Source: Nitrospinota bacterium
Lineage (GTDB): Bacteria; Nitrospinota_A; UBA7883; JACRLM01
Direction: 5' to 3'
Length of the DNA stretch: 64,000 nucleotides
Assembly (NCBI GenBank): GCA_016208975.1
Contig: JACQXA010000004.1
Location: forward strand, 1,861,015-1,925,014
The notes under the pieces: model-generated
What the model was told of the DNA's origin: nothing
Database searches by the model: none
What the model saw: only the letters and a program-made list of their open reading frames with translations
Program-made: the position numbers and the translations under genes
Part shown: piece by piece, positions 8,446 through 16,416 of the stretch
Numbering within the stretch: the stretch's first letter is position 1
Layout of the letters: every line of letters starts with the position of its first letter

Positions 8446-8859
8446 ATGGAAACAAAAATTCTGATAGTTGACGATGAAGAGGGGATAACAAACTCCCTCA
8501 CCCGTTACTTCAAGATGAACGAATACCATGTGGACAGCGTAAACTCCCCCAGGGAAGCCCTGCGCATGATCCAGAACGAGAATTACATGGTTATAGTCTC
8601 CGACATCATGATGCCGGAGATGAACGGCATAGAGCTTCTCAGGAAGATAAAAGAGTTCAACGGCATGATCCAGGTGATTATGATGACCGGGGTGGTGTCC
8701 ATCGAGAACGTGCTTACCTGCCTGCGCTACGGCGCCAACGACTGTTTCCTGAAACCGTTGGACGACCTTTCGATTATGCGGAAGGCCGTGGATGAGGCCG
8801 TCGCCAAGCTGGCCAAATGGGAAGCCCTCATCAAACAGATGGTATGCAGGAAACACTGA
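8446..8859 (+). CDS. Single-domain response regulator (CheY-like), second copy
   Basis: A 137-residue receiver with VDDEEG, the phospho-acceptor Asp in VIVSDIMMPEMNG, Thr in MMTGV and Lys in FLKPLDD. It closely resembles the receiver at 7060, including a charged C-terminal helix (KLAKWEALIKQM). It directly precedes the second CheA, mirroring the first kinase/receiver pair, which points to duplication of a CheA-receiver unit. An in-frame GTG at 8437 overlaps the cheR stop (GTGA); the ATG at 8446 is taken because it gives a normal N-terminus (METKILIVDDE). No output domain. Confidence 0.92.
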   Translation: METKILIVDDEEGITNSLTRYFKMNEYHVDSVNSPREALRMIQNENYMVIVSDIMMPEMNGIELLRKIKEFNGMIQVIMMTGVVSIENVLTCLRYGANDCFLKPLDDLSIMRKAVDEAVAKLAKWEALIKQMVCRKH

Positions 8860-8861
8860 AC

Positions 8862-10859
8862 ATGATGATGGACGGGATTGACAAGGAGATCCTTGACGAG
8901 TTCATCAAGGAGACCATGGAGGAACTGGACGGCCTGGACGCCCAGTTCATATCCCTGGAGAAAAATCCAAAGGACTCCGATGTCATAAACTCCATATTCA
9001 GGACCGTCCATTCCATCAAGGGCTCGGCCTCTTTTTTCAACCTGAACCATATCCGCAACTTCGCCCACAAGTTCGAGAACCTGCTAGACGAGCTTCGCAA
9101 AGGAAAACGGACGGTAACCTCCGAGATTGTGGACTTGCTCCTGAAAGGCAAAGACTGTCTGGACGGCATGTTCAAAAGGCTGGCCGCCGGTGACCTGAGC
9201 GGAGACCTCAAGGATGAGGAGAGCCACGCCCTGGCGGTTGTGGAGCGCATACTCGCCTCCGCCGACGAGGCAGAAAAACCCACTCCGCAAGTGCTGTTCC
9301 AGCGCATCCTTGATATGCGGCGGGTGCTAGCCGAAGACGGCCTCCTGCAACGGCCATCAGTCACCGCGCTTTTTGCGCTGGTGGAGGAGTTGAAACTTGC
9401 CGTGCTGGGGGACGAGGCGAAGGAAGAGGGGGTTGTCCCCAAACTGGGGGAGATCCTGGTGGAGCAGGGGGTGATAAGCCACAAAGACGTGGCCGAGGCC
9501 CTTTCGTCGCAGAAACGGCTTGGGGACATCCTGGTGGAGCAGGGGAAGGTCACGCCGGAGGCCATTCAGCAGGCGGCGGAGCTCCAGCGCAAGAAAACCG
9601 AGGATACCGTGGCCGAGAAGGTATCCAAAGAGGCGGAAAAGGTCACCGAAAAAAAAGCCGGCATCAGGAAAACCATGCGCATAGAAGAGGAGAAGATAGA
9701 CGGCTTCATGGCGCTGGTGGGGGAACTTATAATCAACGCCGAGGTTTTCAATTACCTGCAGAAGAAAATAGAACTGGGTGTTGATCCGGGCAAGATCGCC
9801 TCGGAGTTCAAGAACGCAAACCTCGAGTTCAACGAGTTGACCTTCAAACTCCAGCGGGGGCTGGCGGAAGTCCGCAAGGTGTCCATAAACGGCATTTTCC
9901 AGAAACTCCCCCGCATGGTACGCGACCTGGCCAACTCCACCGGCAAACAGGTGGATTTCTCCATGGCCGGGGAAGACCTGCTCATAGATAAAAGCCTCTT
10001 CGAGCAGTTGGAGGCGCCCATGAACCACATCATAAGAAACGCCGTGGACCATGGCCTGGAACCGCCCACGGAGAGGGTAGCGGTTGATAAAGATCCCATA
10101 GGCAAAGTTTTCGTGAAGGCCGAGGAGGATGGCGGCGACCTTGTGATAACCGTTAAGGACGACGGGCGGGGATTGGACGCCAACCGGTTGAGGGCCAAGG
10201 CTGTGGAAAAAGGCATAATCAGCCAGGCTGCGGCGGAACTGATGCCCGACAGGGAGGCCTACCGGCTTATATTCGCCGCCGGGTTCTCCACCGCCCAGAA
10301 AATCACCGACGTTTCGGGCCGCGGGGTGGGAATGGACGTGGTGATCACCGCCGTCAAGGAGGCCAAGGGGAAGGTGGACATTGATACCGACCTGGGTAAT
10401 GGAACCACCTTCCTTATAACCATGCCCATGTCCAACACGCTCATTACCATTTCCGGCCTGTTGGTGGCCGTGGGCAAGGAAAGCTACATAATACCCATGG
10501 AGTGGGTGAGGGAGTCGTTGAAGCCCGCAAGGGGGCAGATATCCTCCGTCAAACGGGCCGGTGAGGTGGTGGAGATAAGGAACACCCTTTACCCCCTTTT
10601 AAGGCTTCACAACGTGTTCGGCGTAAAGCCGAAGTTCACCGACCCGTGGGACGGGGTTGTGATGGTGCTGGACAAGGACGGCCAGCGGTGTTGCCTCATG
10701 GTGGACGAGATCGTGGAGGAGACCCAGGTTGTGTTAAAAGACCTGGGCAAAACTTTCAGGAACATAAAAGGCATCCTGGGCGGGGCCATACTCGGCGACG
10801 GGCGCGTGGGGCTTGTGCTCAACGTGGAAGGGCTCATGCAGGAAGGCATGGTTGTTTAG
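8862..10859 (+). CDS. cheA: Second CheA-type histidine kinase with MshEN-like motif
   Basis: A 665-residue kinase. HPT domain at the N-terminus with His50 (RTVHSIKGSASFF). Then a linker and, at about 190-240, the tandem motif KLGEILVEQGVIS...EALSSQ and RLGDILVEQGKVT...AAELQ, the same arrangement as in the first CheA and close to MshEN. Next come dimerisation helices (DGFMALVGELI), the ATP-binding domain (HIIRNAVDHG, DDGRGLD, GRGVGMDVV) and a C-terminal CheW-like domain. The helical repeats of the first CheA are absent. Starts at 8817 and 8844 are also open; the ATG at 8862 follows AGGA and the preceding stop codon, and puts the HPT helix near residue 7. It probably signals to the adjacent receiver. 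Confidence 0.94.
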   Translation: MMMDGIDKEILDEFIKETMEELDGLDAQFISLEKNPKDSDVINSIFRTVHSIKGSASFFNLNHIRNFAHKFENLLDELRKGKRTVTSEIVDLLLKGKDCLDGMFKRLAAGDLSGDLKDEESHALAVVERILASADEAEKPTPQVLFQRILDMRRVLAEDGLLQRPSVTALFALVEELKLAVLGDEAKEEGVVPKLGEILVEQGVISHKDVAEALSSQKRLGDILVEQGKVTPEAIQQAAELQRKKTEDTVAEKVSKEAEKVTEKKAGIRKTMRIEEEKIDGFMALVGELIINAEVFNYLQKKIELGVDPGKIASEFKNANLEFNELTFKLQRGLAEVRKVSINGIFQKLPRMVRDLANSTGKQVDFSMAGEDLLIDKSLFEQLEAPMNHIIRNAVDHGLEPPTERVAVDKDPIGKVFVKAEEDGGDLVITVKDDGRGLDANRLRAKAVEKGIISQAAAELMPDREAYRLIFAAGFSTAQKITDVSGRGVGMDVVITAVKEAKGKVDIDTDLGNGTTFLITMPMSNTLITISGLLVAVGKESYIIPMEWVRESLKPARGQISSVKRAGEVVEIRNTLYPLLRLHNVFGVKPKFTDPWDGVVMVLDKDGQRCCLMVDEIVEETQVVLKDLGKTFRNIKGILGGAILGDGRVGLVLNVEGLMQEGMVV

Positions 10860-10871
10860 GGTGGCGGGAAA

Positions 10872-11819
10872 ATGAACGACGATCTGATGGCGGAATTTTT
10901 CACCGATACCCAGTCGCACCTGGAGGCTATCGAGGAGCTTATCCTGATTATAGAAAAAGAGGGGTTCGCTTCCGGGGCCATAGACGACATGTTCCGCCGC
11001 GTCCATTCCATCAAGGGGAACGCCGGGGTGCTCGGGCTAGGGCCAATCCATACCGAGGGAATGAAATTCGAGACATTCCTGGATGGGATAAGGGAGCGGA
11101 AAGCCGCCACGGCCGATGAGATGGACCAGATGTTTTCAGGGCTCGACGCGCTAAGGGAGATAGTGGGGCGCGTGCGGGAGGAAAAAGGGATGGGGCACGC
11201 GCCCAAACGGGAGGAACCGAAACGCCAGGCCCCGCAGGCCCCGGCGGCTACCTCAGCTTCCCCTGTCCCGCCACAGTCCCAACCCGTAAGCGACACGCGA
11301 GTGGAAGTTCCCGAAAAACCTTCCTCTCCCATCCCCCAACCTGCCCATGAAGAGCGGGAAAGGGTTTCCAGGGTTATTCATGACGAAGACCTTGTCACTT
11401 TCCTTTCCTTCGAGCTGGACAGTGAGTTGTTCGGCGTTGAGATACTCAAGGTACGGGAGATAATACTGCGCGAGATAGTGACTCCAGTGCCTAACACCAA
11501 ATCCTTCGTCCAGGGTGTGATGAACCTGCGTGACCAGATAATCCCGGTGTTCGACCTGCGGCGCCGGCTGGGGATGGGCTCCGGCGGTAATGACGAGAAA
11601 AACGTGGTGATAATAGAGATCGGCAAAGTCACCACCGGCCTTCTGGTGGACGATGTAAAGGGTATTGTGACCATAGCGGGGAAGGATATCGCCCCGCCGC
11701 AACAGTTTCACGGTAGCGTTCCCACGGATTTTTTATACGGCATCGGCAGGACCGGCGAAGGCACCATTGTGCTTTTGGACGCTCTGGATCTTTGCGATCC
11801 GGAAGAGCTTTTATACTAA
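10872..11819 (+). CDS. HPT-CheW fusion adaptor protein
   Basis: A 315-residue protein with an unusual architecture. Residues 1-105 form a histidine phosphotransfer domain with His45 in RRVHSIKGNAGVLG, resembling the HPT of the preceding CheA. A Pro/Ala-rich linker (about 110-165) follows. Residues 172-315 are a CheW domain (LVTFLSFELDSELFGVEI, VMNLRDQIIPVFDLRRRLG, GLLVDDVKGIVTIA). It has no ATPase domain, so it cannot phosphorylate itself but could take phosphate from a CheA and bring it to the receptor array, acting as a coupling protein and phosphate store at once. It is the only CheW in the locus. It starts 12 nt after the second cheA, in the same operon. Confidence 0.93.
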   Translation: MNDDLMAEFFTDTQSHLEAIEELILIIEKEGFASGAIDDMFRRVHSIKGNAGVLGLGPIHTEGMKFETFLDGIRERKAATADEMDQMFSGLDALREIVGRVREEKGMGHAPKREEPKRQAPQAPAATSASPVPPQSQPVSDTRVEVPEKPSSPIPQPAHEERERVSRVIHDEDLVTFLSFELDSELFGVEILKVREIILREIVTPVPNTKSFVQGVMNLRDQIIPVFDLRRRLGMGSGGNDEKNVVIIEIGKVTTGLLVDDVKGIVTIAGKDIAPPQQFHGSVPTDFLYGIGRTGEGTIVLLDALDLCDPEELLY

Positions 11820-11849
11820 ACCTCCACGGCGGGGTTTTGCGCATTATGA

Positions 11850-12890
<1,041 letters not shown>

Positions 12891-12897
12891 GGGTTGA

Positions 12898-13272
12898 ATG
12901 ACTCCCGATATCAACGATCCCAAGGGCAGAAGGAAAAGGAAAAGGATCCACTTCATCACCGAGATCGTGATAAACCACGGGGGGCAGATAACCGTTTACA
13001 AACGCACCCACGATATCAGCATGAACGGGGTCTTCGTGTCCACCGCCAAGCCGTTGCCCTTGGGGAGCGAGGGGGATTTTTCGTTGATCTTGAGCGTCGG
13101 CATGCGGCGGGAACAGATAAACGGCCGGTTCATAGTGGCCCGGGTGATATCCATGGACGAGGGGCTTTCCGAGCCGGAGCAAGGGCCGGGGATGGGGCTT
13201 AAGTTTACCGGGATAGACCCGGACGCAAGCGAGCTTCTCTACAACCTGGTGCTCTACAACCAGCCTGATTAG
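12898..13272 (+). CDS. PilZ-domain cyclic-di-GMP receptor protein
   Basis: A 124-residue single PilZ domain. The two cyclic-di-GMP binding motifs are present: an Arg-rich RxxxR (RRKRKRIHF, residues 8-16) and DxSxxG (HDISMNGVF, about 39-47). It starts 7 nt after cheB and is therefore the last gene of the chemosensory operon. Small PilZ proteins usually bind the second messenger and change flagellar or secretion machinery. Placed here it links the chemosensory system to cyclic-di-GMP, which fits the MshEN-like motif in both CheA proteins. It ends before a terminator shared with the convergent receptor gene. Confidence 0.9.
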   Translation: MTPDINDPKGRRKRKRIHFITEIVINHGGQITVYKRTHDISMNGVFVSTAKPLPLGSEGDFSLILSVGMRREQINGRFIVARVISMDEGLSEPEQGPGMGLKFTGIDPDASELLYNLVLYNQPD

Positions 13273-13281
13273 CGCAACCAT

Positions 13282-13320
13282 AAAAAAAAGGGCCGGGAGC
13301 TTTTACAAGCCTCCAGCCCT
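13282..13320 (-). terminator. Terminator between PilZ gene and chemoreceptor gene
   Basis: A long imperfect stem (AGGGC-x-GGGAGCTT paired with AAGC-CTCC-x-GCCCT, about 13289-13320) with a run of eight T on the minus strand. It serves the chemoreceptor gene and may also stop the chemosensory operon arriving from the other side. Confidence 0.75.
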
Positions 13321-13342
13321 GTTAAGCCTGTATCGGACCGCC

Positions 13343-15343
13343 CTAAAAATCCTTGAAATCATCGTCATCCAGAGGGATCAAATGATCCCCCTTGGAGGCG
13401 CCTCCGGAACTCTTGGCGGGTTTGTCTTCGGCAGGCTTCTTGGGAGCCCTTCCACCCACAAGACCCTTCACCGGCCTGGTGGCCTTGCCGCCGGGGCGAG
13501 CAGTGGACGCCCCTCCCGCGGCGCGGCCCCTGGAGCCGCCATGAGTGCCCTCGACGAGGCCCGTAAGCCTATCCACGACACCTTTCATGGACTCCGCCTG
13601 GGCCGACAGCTCTTCGGCGGCGGCGGCGGTCTCCTCGGCGTTGGAGGCGGTCTGCTGGGTCACCGAGTCCATCTGGGTGATGGCCTTGTTCACCTGGTCC
13701 ACCCCTTGCGCCTGTTCGTTGGACGCGGCGGCAATCTCGCCCACAAGGTCGGTCATTTTCTTCACGCTCTCCACGATGCCGGACAGCATCTGGCCAGCCT
13801 TGTCGGCTATCTCTCCGCCGCTGGCGGCTTTTTTCACCGCGTCTTCGATAAGCGCCGCGGTGTCCTTGGCGGCCGTGGCGGACCTTTGGGCCAGGTTCCT
13901 CACCTCTTCGGCCACTACGGCGAAACCCTTGCCATGCTCCCCGGCCCGGGCCGCTTCCACCGCGGCGTTGAGGGCCAGAAGGTTGGTCTGGAAGGCTATC
14001 TCCTCGATGACCTTGATGATCTTGTTGATCTCCTGCGATGACTGGTTTATGGCCCGCATGGACGATATCATCTCGTGCATGGCCTCGGCGCCCTTCTCGG
14101 CTTCCGTGCGGGTATCCCTGGCCAGCGAGTTGGCGTGATTGGCGTTGTCGGCGTTCTGCTGGGTCATGGAGGTTATCTCCTCCAGCGCCGATGATGTCTC
14201 CTCCAGCGAGGAGGCCTGTTCCGTGGCGCCCTCAGCCAGCGACTGGCTGGCCCCAGAAATCTGCCCCGCCGCCGAAGTCACCTGGCCGGATCCTTCGCTA
14301 AGCTCATCCACGATGACCATTATCGGTTTTGATATGGAACGGGCCAGCCAAATGCCAAGCCCCATGGCCAGGATGGCGGCCACTATCACCACCACCACCA
14401 TAACTACCTGGGTGATGCTGGAGTCGGATTCGGAGGTTTTCACGGCCTCCTCGGCTATGTCCACGTTGAGTTTCACCAGGTCGTCCAGCAGTTTGTTGGA
14501 TTTGGCGAAATTCTCGGCCACGGGCCCAAGCACATGGTCCTGCATGGCCTCCACCTTTTCATCGGCCTCGTTGGCCACATCGTGGATGGTGGCCATCTGC
14601 TGGCGGACCACCATGGCGGTGGCCTCGGCTTCCTGTAGCACCTTTATCGCTTCAGCCTGCCTGCCTACCGCAATAAGGTCTTTCACCCTTTTCCCGGCTT
14701 CATGCAGATGACGGTGGGGTTCCTCTATGGCCTTTAGGGCTTCCTGCAGTTTGGGGCTCTCGGTTTTATAGGCGTAATACCATTTACCGAAATTACACTG
14801 GGTTGGGTCTATTTGGCCGGTGAATTCGCTTTTATGGATTACAGCGTCGTTGAGTTTCTCAATCCATTCCACGTGCTCCAGCAGACGGGACTTGATGTTC
14901 CATTTAAGCTCCATCGGGGTGTCGATTTTCGTTTCATCCACCTCGCGGGACATGGCCAGGGCTTTGTCCAGCTCCTCCCTCCATTTTTTCCACACGGGCA
15001 CGAATTCCTGCCACATCCTGGCTTCTTCAGTGGTTTGGGGAAGGGGCTCGTAAATCTTCCAGCCTCTTTCCGCCTTGTCCAGGTATTTGGCCATACGCTC
15101 GTACTGGGGTTTCTTCTTTTCCAGCTCCAGTTCGGCAATGGTGAGGGTGCGCATGGCCATGCCCGCTGATGCCTGCCCTTCGGCCATCATTAGCAGACCC
15201 TGTACCGAAGGCAACCGGACAACGCCAACTTCATTGAGGTGCCCGCTCATGCGGATGACGCCGAAAAGCCCTATTACACCTGTAAGGGTGGTAAGAATGG
15301 CAACCGCAATGAATCCTGCGATCAGCTTGGTGGATAGTTTCAT
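13343..15343 (-). CDS. Methyl-accepting chemotaxis protein with CZB zinc-binding domain
   Basis: A 666-residue transmembrane receptor. TM1 is at about 8-30, a periplasmic region at 31-300, and TM2 at about 304-330, followed by HAMP-like and coiled-coil signalling helices. The sensory region contains a CZB (chemoreceptor zinc-binding) type segment: His157 (LLEHVEWIEKL), Cys183 in the hallmark CNFGKW, and His210/His214 (EPHRHLH), the expected three-His one-Cys set. The cytoplasmic hairpin tip is conserved (EIAFQTNLLALNAAVEAARAG, GKGFAVVAEEVRNLAQRSA). The C-terminus is Gly/Lys-rich and ends in DDDDFKDF rather than a CheR-tethering pentapeptide. It is convergent with the chemosensory operon and is the only receptor gene in the window. 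Confidence 0.95.
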   Translation of the reverse strand: MKLSTKLIAGFIAVAILTTLTGVIGLFGVIRMSGHLNEVGVVRLPSVQGLLMMAEGQASAGMAMRTLTIAELELEKKKPQYERMAKYLDKAERGWKIYEPLPQTTEEARMWQEFVPVWKKWREELDKALAMSREVDETKIDTPMELKWNIKSRLLEHVEWIEKLNDAVIHKSEFTGQIDPTQCNFGKWYYAYKTESPKLQEALKAIEEPHRHLHEAGKRVKDLIAVGRQAEAIKVLQEAEATAMVVRQQMATIHDVANEADEKVEAMQDHVLGPVAENFAKSNKLLDDLVKLNVDIAEEAVKTSESDSSITQVVMVVVVIVAAILAMGLGIWLARSISKPIMVIVDELSEGSGQVTSAAGQISGASQSLAEGATEQASSLEETSSALEEITSMTQQNADNANHANSLARDTRTEAEKGAEAMHEMISSMRAINQSSQEINKIIKVIEEIAFQTNLLALNAAVEAARAGEHGKGFAVVAEEVRNLAQRSATAAKDTAALIEDAVKKAASGGEIADKAGQMLSGIVESVKKMTDLVGEIAAASNEQAQGVDQVNKAITQMDSVTQQTASNAEETAAAAEELSAQAESMKGVVDRLTGLVEGTHGGSRGRAAGGASTARPGGKATRPVKGLVGGRAPKKPAEDKPAKSSGGASKGDHLIPLDDDDFKDF

Positions 15344-15392
15344 GGAAATCGCTAAGCCCCTCTATATATTTTGGATTGCGATATTTGCGCTA

Positions 15393-15420
15393 TTTATAAT
15401 TAGTGTAATTTATATCACAA
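15393..15420 (-). promoter_or_regulatory. Promoter of the chemoreceptor gene
   Basis: On the minus strand TTGTGA (15415-15420), 16-bp spacer and TATAAA (15393-15398) within an AT-rich stretch, about 45 nt before the ATG. Confidence 0.45.
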
Positions 15421-15509
15421 CTTGGCTGAATTTGACTGTTTTATTTGCTAAAAGAAGGTTATCCATGCGCTAGTTTATCAACAATAATGGGGCAACGAAA
15501 AAAAAGGTC

Positions 15510-15537
15510 TAATGTCTTTTCCCGGTCCAGCCGATAT
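15510..15537 (+). promoter_or_regulatory. Possible sigma28 (FliA) promoter of the FlgM-like gene
   Basis: TAATGTCT (15510-15517) and GCCGATAT (15530-15537) resemble the flagellar sigma28 elements TAAAGTTT and GCCGATAA (6 of 8 and 7 of 8). The spacing is 12 rather than 11 nt. The setting, just before a gene for a putative sigma28 antagonist, raises its likelihood. Confidence 0.4.
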
Positions 15538-15579
15538 TAAAGATGCCGTATAAGGTGAGAAGAGTCTATGGAGGGTGTT

Positions 15580-15750
15580 ATGGCTGAAATAACCGGTGTC
15601 CGGTCGGAACTGGTGGCGCGGTTCAAACGGGAGATTAAGGAAAAGACCTACAAGGTCAAATCCGAAGAGATCGCCGACAAAATCGCCCAGCGGTTGAAGG
15701 AAGACGCCGCCATTACAGAGTCTGTCAAACAGGGGCGATGGACTGGGTAA
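15580..15750 (+). CDS. FlgM-like anti-sigma28 factor (small)
   Basis: A 56-residue protein. Residues 9-40 (VARFKREIKEKTYKVKSEEI followed by ADKIAQRL) match the C-terminal sigma28-binding helix region of FlgM, whose signature is a Tyr-x-Val-x-x-x-x-IA-x-K/R-I pattern. The variable N-terminal half of normal FlgM (about 95 residues) is missing. The ATG at 15580 has a strong GGAGGGTG site; an earlier ATG at 15568 is weaker. FlgM holds the flagellar sigma factor inactive until the hook is finished. It sits next to the chemoreceptor gene and behind a sigma28-like promoter. Because the match is short, the call is tentative. It could instead be another small helical regulator. Confidence 0.55.
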   Translation: MAEITGVRSELVARFKREIKEKTYKVKSEEIADKIAQRLKEDAAITESVKQGRWTG

Positions 15751-15834
15751 TAAGAAACTTCTGCGCCCTTAAACCGCTTTTACAATCAATCAGTTCCAGT
15801 CAATACCGCGCATTCCCCCGTTTCCCTGAAATGC

Positions 15835-16416
15835 CTATCCAATTCCGGTTTCCAACGGCGCTGTTTCCTCATTGGGGCAGGGGATTTTCTGTATGACTGT
15901 CCACAGGCCCACCAATAAGCCGGCCAATGCCACCGGAGCCAAGTTCGCAAAAGGGATCCCCAATGATATGTAACCCAGGAACCCCAAGATCCAGCCAACA
16001 ACAAACCCATTGTTTTCCATGAAGAAAAGGGTTGAAGATCTGTTGAATATTTTTGAATGGGCCGCAAAAAAGTGCCCTGCCTGGGCCCCTGATACTCCGA
16101 TCAAAATGCCATGGATCCACAACATTTCAATTCGGAAAGGTACGTAACCGCACAATCCCTCGGATAGATAGAAAGCTAAAACACTGGCGGCTAGCCATAG
16201 GGTGAGGTTTAATGGGGTGAGGCCATGACCTGAATGTTTATTCGCCAGCCAAAGCCCCAAGCCGGATCCTGCCAGCCAGGCTACTGTGATGGTGAGAAAG
16301 CCTGGATAAGCGGCGGTCACCCAAATCTCCAATTGGAAGAAATAGCAGGTTTGTAGCACGGCGAAGAAAACCCCCATGGACAGGGCGTATGAATGTTTCA
16401 GGATATTAGAGATCAT
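15835..16416 (-). CDS. Polytopic membrane protein, C-terminal partner of the spermidine-synthase-like protein
   Basis: A 193-residue protein with about six hydrophobic segments and little else. Its start shares one base with the stop of the upstream gene (TGATG), so the two are made together. Some large membrane-fused spermidine-synthase-like proteins have membrane helices on both sides of the enzyme domain; here the upstream gene has the N-terminal helices and enzyme domain, and this gene supplies helices that would follow. The natural reading is a split of that architecture into two chains. No transporter signature or catalytic motif is visible. A sequencing frameshift is unlikely because the overlap forms a regular stop-start junction. 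Confidence 0.65.
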   Translation of the reverse strand: MISNILKHSYALSMGVFFAVLQTCYFFQLEIWVTAAYPGFLTITVAWLAGSGLGLWLANKHSGHGLTPLNLTLWLAASVLAFYLSEGLCGYVPFRIEMLWIHGILIGVSGAQAGHFFAAHSKIFNRSSTLFFMENNGFVVGWILGFLGYISLGIPFANLAPVALAGLLVGLWTVIQKIPCPNEETAPLETGIG

